Of a stretch of DNA of 64,000 nt, positions 12,865 through 27,000 are shown piece after piece. The DNA is from Stenopsyche tienmushanensis (Eukaryota; Arthropoda; Insecta; Trichoptera; Stenopsychidae). The notes below the pieces were generated by a model. The model ran no database searches, had not been told where the DNA came from, and saw only the letters and a program-made list of their open reading frames with translations. The translations under genes and the position numbers were made by a program. Each line of letters opens with the position of its first letter. The first letter of the stretch is position 1. Location of the stretch: NCBI GenBank assembly GCA_008973525.1, contig WACJ01000081.1, positions 806,001 through 870,000 on the forward strand, read 5' to 3'.

Positions 12865-14953
12865 TTGTCCAATTGTGATATAATAAACATTTACATATAG
12901 ACATTAAGAAGCCCACTTTTATTTTTAGATCAATTTTTGTTTTGCCTGAAAATAAACGAGGACATTAGTATTTTATTCGAAGTTCTCTTGTAAGTGCTTT
13001 GGCTTGAAGAAAATAGTACTTTGGAATTTTTATAACGGCTTCTTATGACGATCGGTCTATTAAATATGTCGTTGTTTAAAATTCGCCTGCAAAATAAATG
13101 TCGTCTCACTCTGAGCAAATGCGAAATGTAATAGCCTAACGCGACTCTTTCATAGTTAGTTTTCTTTATTTAATGGTTTTTCAATACTGCGTAATTTTTA
13201 TTAACGATATTTATAAACTCACAGCGCTTTGTAAGGGATGTTTTATGAAAGTATTTTGTGCAAACGGTATTTAACTTGTTTCGAACTTTTTGCGCTGTTG
13301 GGAGTATAATTTATTTTTTTTGCATAAAGAGCTTACTTTTTACAAACCTGTAACATGAAGGGATAAGTGGGAAGTGCTTGTTTTATTTTATTGTGTGAAT
13401 TAAACCCTTTTTTGATGTTGCCTTTTCGTACGCAAAAGGGATTATAATTTATTAATTCAAGAATTAAGAAATTTGCGGCATTTCGATGAGCTTAATTCGT
13501 CTTGTGTGTATTAAATATTAATATGAACCCAAAACAATTGTGTTTTAAAAAGTCAACATGTTTGATATTATATATCAACTTTATGGATGAATTAAGTTGG
13601 CATCCTAAAGTTAAATTACTTGAGGATATGAAGACAGTTTGAGGAGTTGATTCGTCAACTTTTGATTGCTCGTGTCTTTTAATGAGTTTTGCAAAAGAAG
13701 CTGTTCTGCAATATTTTAATGATTGTTTTCAACATCAAGGAACAACATGAAGACATAAAATCTTAGTTAGTTGAGACGAGAATTGTCGAAGTTTTGGCCA
13801 TATAACTTGAATTGTTCTTCCACATTATGTGCATACGCCGAGACTTTATGATTCGTGATGTTCAGCGAAAACATTAACCCTTTTCTTCCACGAGGACATA
13901 AAGTTCTAATTTTACAGAATTATACTATGATTTAATGATGTTTTTTAATTGGAAATAAAGAGTCATCCAAATTCAACGCTTAGATATCAGCACTATATAA
14001 TATTTATACATGTTGTTTTTTTAAATGACATAATTCATTTTGTTTTAGTAGAAAGTAGTACAATTTTAATTGTAGACGGGTAAACATTAAAACAACCCGT
14101 TTACATAATTATTGATTGCATTTTGGGCAAATTAAATCATTGGGTCACATTTCTTTGAAGATGGGGTTAAAATACTGTTATTGTGAATGCTGAGCGATAC
14201 CACGAAATATTAAAGGACTTTTTATAACCAAAATTGAATAATATTTATGTGTCTAATGACTATTTCCAGCAAGACAGAACTATATTTCATACAACTCAAA
14301 AAAAAAATACATTTATTTGGATGACTTTTTACCACTTTGTAACTAATTCATAAGCTCATGTTGCTTTATATATATTCATAATAATTCTTAGAAATTTTAG
14401 CTGAGATTGAATTATTTTCTGACTTCAAATCCAATATCAATGAATAATGAAATAATCTTTCGTACTTAGAAAAGTATCATATGAGGATCGTTAAAGTTCG
14501 ATACAAATATGTCAAAAACAAGAAGGAAATTATTTTATAATAGAAAAATATGTTGGTAAAGTGGTTTATTATAATGGTTTTAGTTTAAATGAAAATTGTG
14601 GTAATAATTTTTCATCACATGAAAATATTTTTATTACCGGATCGATCGTTTCAATCCAGGATCATCACGATTTGCGAGGTGATTTACAATCTCCTACTTA
14701 AAATTCCTATGGAAAACTTAGATGATTTTTCAAAACTATTTTTTGAAAAAAATCTTTTATTTAATTGTAAGATATAAATCAATGTTATAAAAGCTTGCAA
14801 AAAACATTCCACGAGCTGATATTAAATTTCATTATGTCTTAAATTTGATGTTCATGATTATACCACTATCTCGAAGCTGAGAGTGTTTTTCGTTCTTTTC
14901 GTAGACATTTCATTAAACGAATGACTGATTTCTATTTCGCTCATCCTTTGCAG
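12865..14953. other. Non-coding region upstream of the first coding exon
   Basis: No gene, RNA or element is recognised. The last 40 bases form a pyrimidine-rich tract leading to the CAG at 14951-14953. That is a good 3' splice site, so this segment is probably the end of an intron in the 5' UTR. Confidence 0.5.
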
Positions 14954-15072
14954 ACGGCAGGGGGTGGTAAATTGAGAGTGTTGCTCTGAAGAGGAGGGCG
15001 GCATGGGCCCCGCAGCGTTTCTGCTGCTGTGGTTGCCGCCCGCATTATTAACACCGCCCACGCCCAGGACCG
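14954..15072 (+). CDS. dpr12-like coding exon 1: 5' UTR end and signal peptide
   Basis: Coding starts at ATG 15003. It is the first methionine after an in-frame TGA at 14973 and has a favourable context (GGCATGG). It encodes MGPAAFLLLWLPPALLTPPT followed by PRT, a leader with a hydrophobic core at residues 4-16 and no basic n-region. The exon ends ACCG|GTATGT, leaving phase 1, which matches the next exon exactly (G+AT gives D24). The CTCATCCTTTGCAG tract ending at 14953 is the likely acceptor, so the 5' UTR is spliced from an upstream exon. A second AG at 14959-14960 is an alternative acceptor. Confidence 0.85.
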
Positions 15073-18000
15073 GTATGTATTACCCAATATTTATACTCCT
15101 GAATCAATTTTTAAATATCGCCGGAAACTCCTTGGGTGAGTTTAAAAATACTTCCAGGATCGATGGCGCCTTAAATTCCAGCGCGTAAATATAAACTCGG
15201 AGGGGGATGAAAATCATTATCCTCAATGTTTGTGTATAATGTATTTCAGGCGATTGAACCGGTATTTACTTTCAAATTATTTATTCATTTGCCCCTGGAA
15301 TGAGCCGGGGAGGCGAATATTTTCCATTGCGGGTGTAATAGTAGGCGTTGTGGGGTAAAGGTGCTCTGTGTATAATAGTTATTGTTATAATTGACTTTGA
15401 TTTCGGAATTTCCTTGTGTCAATCAAATTGCTTTCACAAGGCATTGTTAAGTATTTATGAGAGGCTCTTAAGAAGCACGGTGAAATTATAATGAAATATT
15501 GAATGGAAGTGTGAAAGTACCTAAATTGTGGGAGGACGCTTTGAGGTTGAATACATGTGTAATTTAATAGATTTTAGAAAGAAATGTTGTTTCATTGCTC
15601 AAATTTGAGGCTCAAACTATCTAAAGAAAATCCACACATCACGAAATCCTATTACGATTATAATTGTATTGTATCGTACATAAAACTTTTGATAAATGTA
15701 TGTGTATTAAAAATAAATGGCACTTATATTCGCCGACATTCTTTCGTAGTGGCTTTTAAGTGCCGCATATAAGATAAAGCATGATTTATTAGATTTGAAA
15801 TCAAAGCCTTTTATGGTTAGAAAAGCCATTAAGCCAATGAAATGCTGCTATTTGAAGCCGATTACAATTTATCTTTAAATGGGATGGTATCATAAAAAGC
15901 AATTCTTTATGTACACAGTCCGCCAATTTTAGACCAATTAAGCACTAGGAAGTGTAATGTTTTAAAAATTACAATTGAATATCAATTCCGCTTAATATCT
16001 TATTACACACAACATAAAATTAAGTTTTATGAGAACATTACATTAACCAACAACAAATAAATCAACCGCATTTGATTGATTAAGGAGCTCACTAATTTGG
16101 AACAGCGAGTGAGCATGAAAAATCAAAGACTTCTCTAGGTTATTATTATAGTTTTGTCTGTGGTAATTTGAATAGTTTCTTTATATAAAGCTTTCAAATA
16201 CCAATATGACGAAGTTATACATATTCTCTGCTTGCGTAAGATAGCGGACCGTCTTGTGTCAGCAAGGGGTTTACGTTACATCTCTATAAATATAATTTTA
16301 GAACTATCACCAATCATCCCTGGTCTCTACTTAACACATTCCCGTCGGGTTACGTCTATGTGTGTCTTTAGTGTACTATCGGTAGACGCGGAAGACACGT
16401 TCATGCGTCTTCAGCGATGTGATTTATTTATTTAAAAACAAAGGTTTAAAGCGACATTACCGTCGGGTTACGCATATGTGCGTCTTTCGGATACTATTGC
16501 TGGACGCATCTGTGCGTCTTTAATCATGTAATTAATTGGCTTAAAAGGATCTAACGCAATAATCGCAAATACGTTCCACGTCAAGCGAATGCGTAACCCG
16601 ACGGGAATGTGTTAAAATCTTGTAGAGGTTTTTCATTACTTTATAATTAGAATTATATTAAAAAAAATATTAATTTCGCGTGTTTATCTTAATTGCAAAA
16701 AACTCATTATATATGGACATTATAGAACAAACAATTTAAAAAAAAGGCTAATGTCCCAGGACACGATATGTTCCCATATCTCATCTTGCAGTATTGTCGA
16801 CGAACATATCACCAGCGAGCGTTTCGGGGATATCCTGAAATACACCTAGTTTTAATTTCGATTAAAATTAAACTGCCAGTGAAACATTCGCCGTATTTTT
16901 AATTTACTGTATTTTAGCGACCGCAATATATTCACCGCTAATGTCGTGGGTGGAAAATGTCAGTAAGGCACGCAACGTGCCGAAATAAATGTAATAAAAA
17001 TTGACGTTCCCTTTCACAAGGCATGGTCGTAAAATAAAACTGCGTATTTTATTATTATGACCGCTTAATTGAAACAAGGGCATTGTAATAAAAGATGATT
17101 TGAGATCCAAGAGTTTGATTAGACAAATAAGTTTTGGGAAAATATCTTCATGGACAGCACATTAATTCATTTTGATGCTCCACTAGCTATAAATTTATTT
17201 TAAATGATTTTAATTCAATATTTGATCTAAAACAATCAATAATTATAATAAAAATAATGCGTCACTTATTACCCCGCTGTGGTAGGGGACGGTCAGTTTA
17301 AATTTGAATATCTTCTTAACACATTCCTAGCCAATATATCTTCCATAAAGTATCTCCTGAAGTCCATGCGAGCTTAAAATAATTTACATAAATACTTCCA
17401 TTGTAAAGATCAGTATAATTCTTAAAATGTTAATGCTTAACAGATTAAATCAAAGTTGTCAGATTGACTTAACATGAACTAACTACATAGATATACATAA
17501 ATATAACAGTAGTTTTTAATCTGTCGTTAATGTTATAAATAAAAATATGTTCTAGAACTTAAGTGTATCATTAAAAAAATGAGTTTAAATGATATATATT
17601 TATATCGATTTCATCATTTTTTTAAGATTTTATTTTTAATAATTTCAATAATTTAGTAAAATTTTAGAAATATATTACATCATCTTTCGATGAAATCAGA
17701 AATAAATAAAACATTTATACATTACGTTTTCTGCGTCAAAATCTTAAATTACAAAGCACGTGTCATCGTTTGAGCAGAATTTCAAAAGTTTCACACAATA
17801 TAGCGGACTGGAGTAAGTTAGCCTTTTGAGGAGTGAGCGAATTTAAAATCGATGAAGTCGTTGATGCCATAATCGCTTTGCACCGATTACTTTCTGTCAG
17901 CTCCTTTCAGCGTAAGACAATCTTCAATTCGAGGCAGAGTCGATTGTAAATAAACATAGTTGATAACATACAAGACCACGTAATTTCTTTACATAAACAA

Positions 18001-21000
18001 TACCAGGTCCCAGACCCTGGGATAGTACTCTTTTAGGGGTTAAGGTAATGATTTTTAAAGGGATATAATATTTTACATAGTGGTTTTCCATTGCCTTAGA
18101 TATATGCTTGAAACTAGATGATATTATTTTATTATGAATATTTAAATAAGAAAATGAATCCGCGAATATGAACCCGATAGGAGGTTCGAAATATTGGAAA
18201 AAGGTAAAAATTTTATACTATTTTTGCCTCTTAAACGCTAAAAAAAATCGCGATTGGAACCCCGTTTCTATCGTTTCAAATAAGTATGTATTAATGATAT
18301 AATTAAAATTTCATAGAGGTAATTAAATTTTTAGAAACGGAAAGTATTGACATTAAGAAATCAGCGACTAACTTACCATACCAATGCTTATGTATTTTTG
18401 AAAATAGAAATAATACATACATTTGTGTGACATCGTGAAGCTAAATGGATTATTTAAACAAATCGACAAATTAATAAATAGGAATCAAACAACGCTGTTC
18501 CACCAATATTTAATTTGATGCAATTTTGACTTTTGTATGCATGGATTTAAATATGATTTATCAATATGAATCGCTTTAAAAGGCTGCATCTATGGAATTT
18601 ACACATGACAAATATGAAGCTCATAATGAATTGATGTTTATGAATTTATTCCATGGCTTATATTATCCTATTGATTGATAATGAAAGCCTTGTTATGATT
18701 TTACTGATGAAACTGTTCAATGAGCTAATTTAATCGGCTGCGTTGTGATAATTGGATTCTGATGTATATTTGGATAAAAATATATAATGCAAATAGCTTT
18801 CCAAGTTTAATTTTGATCAAATTGATATTTAAATATAGTATATTTAATAATCAATTATAATTATTCACAATCACACATTTCATAATAAAGGAATAGATTA
18901 TTGTATCATACTAAATTTATATAGCAGGAGTAAATTCTTAGAATTCCAACTGTTAGTTTCCGAGAAAATCAGAAAGCTTTTTAGTTCAAAATTTAATACA
19001 AAATAGGATACTATTTACGAACTCTGAAGTTTTGGCTTTTTAAAAATCTCGGGACTTGAGACTATGATAATTTCGAAGTCCCAGAACTTTCCGGGACTCG
19101 AGACTGTTATATTATGAAAGTGTGGCCATCCCTCTTATTTAAAAGTTTTGACGCAAATTCAGATTCTATCAGATCATAACAACACATTTGGGAGATTTGG
19201 GAAAATTATTGATGTTTTTGATTAGGTGATTCAAGTAACCTCACCTAGCCTAATCAAATAAGGACGAATATCAGGAAACCGCAACATTACAAAATTATCT
19301 ATTTTTTGAGCAGTCCTAATAAACAGGAATCGACTGAAAATTAAGACACGCCATCCAAAGTTTCTAATATCCTCGAACGATCATATCGGCACAATGGGGT
19401 CATATTTATTTACATGAGAAACTTTTCGCTATTATGTTATATTTCAAATGTTTAAATACTTTGCGTAAGTCAGTTAACCGAGAGCTCGAACTTTGCCTGC
19501 CGAAATTTTGTCACCGTATCTTTAGTTTCGGCCGAAGAAATAACTTTCGAAAGATATAACTGCCTCTCAACTGATAGGAGATTACTTATATTTACTTTTG
19601 AACTTGAGCTTTACGAACGCCTCAGACGAAAGATGCTCCGAAACTTGGTTATATACGATCGTATATATTTCTGTCGAATGCCTCGTTTTGAGAATTCCCT
19701 AATTACTTGCCACCGACGAAGCCTTTTTGTTTCTTCAAGAGCAATACTCCAAAGCAAAAGGCTTGTGGTCGTATTCGATACGTATGTTTGTCGAAGAAAA
19801 TAAATTACGCCGATATGCGTCATGTTCGAACGAAAACACGCATGAGATCCGAATAACTCGAGCATTCGAACTATTAATATAATTAAGGACCACGTGTTTC
19901 AATACAAACTGTATATAAATTAAAAATACAATTTAATATTAATACGTAACAAATAAGAATGATGTAACTTTAGCTTGAAAAAAATGTCGTTCGAATCTAA
20001 TATAAATTTAATATTTTTACTAGGGTTGAAATTAAAAGTCCACATCTGTAAATATTTTGATCGTATAAATTGTATGTAAATATTACTCGTTCACTTCAAA
20101 ATTTTTCCAAATTTTTTAAAGTCGAAAAATAAGGACCAGCCTAGTATACATATATATAGTGAATATTATATCTGGTCAGTCAAAAAGTTCGTTATTTAAA
20201 AAATTCTCAAAAATGCGCACAAATTTTTGGACTGACCTGATATGAATAAGTACCATAATCTTTCTTGGTGAAATTGTTAATTTTTAAAACAAATTTTTAA
20301 AGAATATTTAATAAATTGTATTTGCCTTTTTATAGTGATTTTTTCTTCGAAGAAACAGAATTGAAATTGTTAGGAACCTTCCTCCATTAGCTGATAAGAT
20401 GATCAGCTTTTCTATTTATTTCTATTTTCTTTTTATGTAAGTTTTAAACTAACAAAATCTATACTAAATTACGGTCGACGTATTTTTTGTTCATAACATT
20501 TAATCTATTATGCATTCTGTGCGAAATTCACTCGCATTCCAGGCACTGTAAAGTGTTAAATCAATCGCATCGATTTGCTAAATATCATACGTAGTTATTG
20601 AGCTGCGACTAGATTTATATGAAATCATCCAACTCGAATATGACAATGAAGATTGGGCATCTGTGTAATTACTAATCGAAATTTAATCCAGTTATTAAAT
20701 TACCATTTTCTGTTCTCTTCATCACATTCCAATAGAACATATAATAGCACACCCTAATTTAGGTCGCTGCGTAGAATTCCAATAGTCTAAATAAACGTCA
20801 AATTTGATTATTTTGCAGGTCATTGTTGCTATTGATTCCTGATATATTTTATAGCTTTTAATAAGATTATCGACAATTGAAGGGACTTAAATATTTTCAT
20901 TAATCTTTTAACTTTTTTTTCCTGGGTATTTTTAGCGTTATTTTCAATGTTTTAAAATTAGCATATTAAAACGAGTATGGGTGCAAAATTTCATTAAAAC

Positions 21001-24000
21001 TTTAGAAAAGGACTAAATAAAGAGATGGGAAATTTCCGACCGAGACGACGTAAATTGGATTACCTCCTGAAACTCAAATGCTTTATTGAAACACTCACGC
21101 TGTTCGAGGTTGATCAAATTTAATTTAAAGAGAGCAAAATTTTAATAATCCCTACCTGGAATTATAACCATATTTAAATCCTTTCAAAAATCATATTTTT
21201 ATGCAATAAATATTGGGCAATTACACGACTTTTAAGATTTGAAAGTACTCTAAAAGCTCGGAGCATTAATACTTCTTTATCTTCCTTAGTCACTGTAACT
21301 GATGATGTATTTTGAAGACCTTATGATAAATTTACATCTACAAATAATAGCTGTCTTGAAAAGATACATCAATTTTAATCCCTAGACTCGAATATTCCGA
21401 GAGAAAGGCATGTGCAAAAATATGCATGAAATTTTCCACTTTGAATCATAAAAATCAAATTTAAAAAAATATATTAAATTAAAATTTGAAAATATGGTAC
21501 TTTAAGGAAATGTATAGCAATCAATCATATAATTAATATAAAAAAAAATCGAAGAAAAACGATCTAATTCTACGAAGAGTATAATTTGATCATGACATTC
21601 AACGTTTTCATTTCACAAGAGCATCCGGGAATTAAATTGGGGAATCTTATTACATTCTCCATATTCACCCAATATGGTACTTTCGGACTACTTTATAACA
21701 GACCTTCAGAGCATTCCACCTAGAACAAATGATTTCGAAATAAAGATAAAATTAAATGAACCTTAAGTATCTTGTTCAAAACTACAATTATTTTATTCTA
21801 AGGGATCGAACATTTATCGAAAATATGGAAGGATTTATAATAAATTTGGATAAAAATCATTTATAATTTAAAAAAATAGTTGGCCTTTAAATGCCATCAT
21901 AGCAAAGTGGGGGATAATTTATCCCAAAATTTCTTCGTCAAAATAGCAAAACTTACATATTTTCATGGAGTTAATAAATTCGATCATTAAATGTATTTTT
22001 AGGGCAAAATTTATACATAATGTCACAATAATATTTATTAATACGTATTTTAAGCAAATTATCAGAAAGAATTCGTTATGAAATTAATAAAGCTTTGAGC
22101 TTTCTATATATTTAGCATTATTTGTAGACTATAAAAACGTAAAGTGTTAAACTGCAATCAAAACTTTTTAACGACATCATTGAACACACTTTAGCTATAT
22201 AGGACTAGTATGAAGTTTTCCATGAATGATAAATATAATTTTACGAGCATTTTCGATATTAACTTGACGATTGTATTAAAATAGATTTTCAATTTATACG
22301 ATTGCATTTAGAAGGTAAAATTGTATAGTTTTCGCTGTCATGAATAGTATGAAACATTCAATATGCGATGGTAATAAAGATGATCTAAAAATTAGCGAAT
22401 TTATATTTTTTCAAGTGTTCTTTCAAGCGAATGATGATGAATTTTAAACTTATAAAAAAAATTATTTAACAAAAATCTGGTTTTATTATGATGTCAGAGC
22501 ACCAACATCCAATTTAGACCTTCCTGTTCTAAGAATGTTCCTGAGTTTTTTTTTCATCATTATTTTTTTTGCCACATAACATATTCTTAAGGATTTATAA
22601 GTTTTCGTGTATATCTATCCTGTCGTGTTTTCGTGAAAAATATTTTTTAAAATTTTAAATCTCACCTTTTGATATTGATAAAAATACCTGTTTCCTGAAC
22701 TGAATGAAAAAGGTGTATTTCAAAAATTTTATAACTTTCCAATCTTTCTCATATACATTTGTCCGATAAAATTTGTTATAATGGAATCCATTTTGGAACA
22801 TTTTTTTACTGAATTGGATCAATGTGATAAAATTGAAATGGTAATAAAACGGCGATTTAGGTTGTTTATTGAGATTTTTAAAGGCAATCCGCGCAAATTC
22901 GAAAATTCAAAGGATGAAATACGTATCATCTATAAAAATGAAGTAACTGCTAAATGAAAAATTCCATATCACATCGATTTCATACATTTGACGGGACTTC
23001 AATAACGATGTACTCAAAGTGGAGGCTCGCATAAATTTAATCCCGATGTTATTCACAAAACGACAACGTCATAAAATAAAGAAAAACATTCGAACAGATC
23101 GGAAAAATGAAGGGCGCAATTTCCCATTTCCTCTGATGCTACAATTTACGAATAAACGCAAAGTTTTTTTTCGCCCTCATAGACATTTTTGTATTCACAA
23201 TATAACCCGAAATTGGCTTTAAAACCTTTCATTTCCTTTCTCGGAATTTTGAATAGTAAATGCTAAAACATGTCACATATTTCAAATACGAACGGGCAGG
23301 TTTTTCTCGTTACCCACACTTTGGTCCGGCTACCCTTTGGGCTTCTCCGGCTAAGTGCTCAATATTTTAAAGGGCAAAAAGGGTAAAAAAAACTTGTGTA
23401 ATCGAAATAAATAACGGAAAAAGTTGCCGACGCAGGGGGGCGATCTTTTATTTGATGGGGCATGTAATTTCATATTTGCTTGGTGGCAAAATGTTGAGAA
23501 TTGACTGAAAGCTGCAATCGTCACAAAAAAGAGAACGATTTGTTCCATCATTTATCCAACTGCTTTCCCATCAAGCTTCTTGCAATCTTATTAAAAAACA
23601 TGAAGCGGAAATTAAATTGCAAACGAGCAAAGTCCAACATCTGTAAATAATTTTTGCATTGTACGATTCATCAAAAAAATGTAAAAGCTTTCAAAAAAGT
23701 TTTCTTTGCATCTCTTAGATGCACAAACTGAATTTATGCTATAATTCAGGAAACTATATATATACTTGAAGTGCTTAAAGTGGAGCTTAATAATTCTTTA
23801 TACGGACTGCAAACTTCCCAACTAAAATAACTGCCAGTGTACAAAGCTTTTAAAACTATGAGCGTGAAAATTTAAATTTATTATACGTTTTATGATTTTA
23901 TATATTTTAATTAATGATGTAAACAGTAAGAATTATTTATTTATGGCTAATGTTATAGTTACTACTGTAAATTAAACGTTCATATACATTCCTCCCCCAA

Positions 24001-27000
24001 TTATAATTCGTTTAATTATACTATTTTACAAAATTAGAACATCAGGGTTAATCTGATATGAAACGATGGATTGAAAATATTTATTAGCATGGTTATTATT
24101 TTCAACGTTTTGGATTTGAAACAGCACCGTTATAACTAAGGATCAAAAACCAATACATTTTTTTTAACTTAAATTAATCTCTTGATATTTTTAACTATCC
24201 CATGATTAATGATATTATAGATATTTAGTACTTATTTTCTACACATTTTTTTTGGACTTACATATGATGAAAACTTACATATTAGGGCCTAATATAAGAA
24301 TTTGCTGAATTTTTAGCTAAAAATTAAAATGAAACCCTTTCCACTCTATTATTTATATTAAACTTTGCGGGTTTTTCAGGCTTCATACTTGAAATGTAAA
24401 ATGAAATGATAATAAAAAAAATAATAATTAATGAAACGTGTAATATATGTGATATGCACGAGCTGAAAAAGTAGAAGTCGAAATCCAATTGGCGACATAA
24501 TGTCGACTTACGAGTAGAAAGGGTTAATACTTAAAAAATATAATCAAAATATATTTTATCGATTTTCTGAATATCACTTCTGGTTGGTTTAATTTTTAAA
24601 ATCATATTCCAAACGATCTTATAATTATACATTTTCTGTGATTTGTGACACTGAAATTATGCTTTTATAAGGACGTGCATTAGACTTTAAATATGATATT
24701 TTTAATGTAGATGGTTCAAAGTTTTGTGAAGTAATATTTTTCGTCTAAATGTGACGGATTATATCCGTCATGGGATATAATCGCCCTCCATAAGAGACTT
24801 CTAGGGTCAGAATTTTTCATGTGGTGGTCTTTCATAACCTTTCACATATGGTTTTGAACGGATAAGCTTGTTTCAAAAGAAATTTAACATTTTTGATATA
24901 GAATATTTTCATAATATTACTTTCTCAAATTTCTTATTTTTTGATAACCAGCAAAGCAAGACAAAATTACGTAGAGACGATCGATTACAAGCATTAATTA
25001 ATTATATCCTTGGAAATGTAAGTCATGAATTTTTTGCGGTCATAACAGACTTGTCTCAGTGATAAGGAAAAGCTTTATAACAGTCGACGATGTCCTTGTG
25101 TCTTTGATTGAAATACAAAATGTTTCATTCTTTAAAGATAAATATGTTCAAAGCAATTTCAAAAGAGTTATATTGTAATTTTTTTAATCCAATATTGATT
25201 TCTGTGCCACTCTTACGATACCCACTATTGGGGTCATCTTCAGATTTTATGCGGATATGCTTATATTTTTGGTTGTGGTTCATCTAGCCCCATCAAGGGT
25301 GAGGTTTCTATAGGCATTGTAGTCAGGTTCCTATGGTTTTTATATCCCACTTCTAACACTAGTGAAGCGCTCTGGGATCTCCGCGGGCTCCCTGTTTCCA
25401 CGTGCTCGTCAGAATAACCAAGCTAGAGAACGGATCCGTTCTTTTTTCAAGGTCATGATGGATGGATGGACTGGATGGATAGATGGAGATGGACGGGCGT
25501 CGAAAAGAAAGACTCTTTTCCCTAGATTATTTTTTTATTCAACACGAGAGATCTGGTCGCAGGAAGGACGTCTTCCCGCAGCCAAGGCTAACCGACAACT
25601 CCTTCCGTCGCCACCGAACTGGCAACTTAATTAACAGCACCATTGTTTGGGGAAGATAATTCATCCACGCTACAGTAGGGTAAATTGCCTGAAAATTACG
25701 AAATATGAAATGCTGCCCCTTCTCCTGAGAAAAAATGAGGAAAATCGTTTCTTCTTTCTGGAACATATAAGTCATAGACTCCGCACATGCATATAATGAT
25801 TTCTCTGTTTCTCTAGCTCCAAATGGCAGTTGGTCAAAAGGAGAGGGAGAATCGTTTGTAGTTTTGTCTATCGCAACCATCTTCTACTACTTTATGTGTA
25901 TCTGTACGTGGCATAAAGTTACCACTAAACCAGTGGCATTACTATTTTATTACATATTACACAATACACAGCTTCATATTTAAGTTAACAATTTCCGTTA
26001 ATTAAAAAAAGGCAATGCATAAAATCTATTTCTCATTGGATCTAAGAAGTTTTATTTTAACTAGAAAAAAATGTACGTTTGCATCTTAGACTAAAATGAG
26101 TCTTGCATACTAATTTTAATGCGTTTTATTCTTGTTTAGATGAAGCTGTACATCAAGAAGGAGACTGGCAGACCCTCTGGTACAATGGACTGGAGGATTT
26201 CCAAAGACTTGAACCTCCCCTAGAAAACAACACAGTTTCAAATGTTACAGTCCAACTTGGGGCCACGGCATATCTGCACTGTCCTGTACGACACAAAGCA
26301 GACCGAGGGGTGAGTCCAACCATAAAAACGTATAAACGGAATATTGAAAAACTCATTTCGCATTAAAATAATATAAAGCACTCCCACAAAAGGGCGTTAT
26401 TGGTAAATTACGATCGCACAATTTGAACTTAAAAGCCACATTCCCAATAATTCACACCGACATTAATTTCTCCCTATCCCTGAAAGTTCGCACGAGCGCG
26501 ATTTTTTTGCGAGGAAACAATTATCAGATTTTACGAATTTTTGAGGGTATTTTTTTCAATGAGGACGCGAAAATATTTCTAAAAGCACAAAAATTACGCT
26601 TTTTTCCGCTACAATAAAAACGCGGCTTACGAAAATATTTTCGCACTGGTGGAAAATTCACCGTGAAATGTGGCGTTTTTTATTTTTACACGGGCCCTGT
26701 TTAATACGAGATTTTATTTTTAATTTTGAAAAAAGCCTCCCTACTGTTCTAGGGGCGAAACGGGTATGCGTGGCAATTTAAAGGGACAATCTCAATTATT
26801 TCGGATTCCGACTATTGTTAAGCCTAACGTTTGGTCGTTTTTACAGCAAATATCATGGGTGAGAAAAAGAGACTGGCACATACTGTCATCGGGGATGTTC
26901 ACCTTCACCAACGACGAGCGATTTCAGGTTGTATTTTAAGTCCTTTATCTATTCTTGTACAGCAGAATAATTTCGGTCCCTTGATATAGGAGGCTAATGT

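Larger units (their letters stand above)
15073..26139 (+). other. Intron 1 of the dpr12-like gene (11.1 kb)
   Basis: This is the longest intron. It is mostly AT-rich and holds the elements listed separately: the TTAA-flanked MITE at 16331, a dispersed repeat at 18154, a hAT end at 19046, a shared motif at 20110, a mini-MITE at 20168, a possible TTAA element at 24335 and a GGAT-rich tract at 25455. GC-richer patches near 19440-19880 and 25200-25640 contain overlapping open frames without recognisable domains. I see no other gene. Confidence 0.7.

Noticed and set aside
17316..17335. TTAACACATTCCTAGCC as another piggyBac-like end
   Set aside because: Only the first 12 bases match the MITE at 16331, with no subterminal repeats or partner end. 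It could be chance.
18007..18021. TCCCAGACCCTGGGA palindrome as a regulatory site
   Set aside because: A 15-base palindrome alone is too short to support a binding-site claim.
25539..25880. 113-codon minus-strand open frame in intron 1
   Set aside because: No recognised domain, no splice signals, and it overlaps a + strand open frame in a GC-richer patch. It looks like a chance frame.
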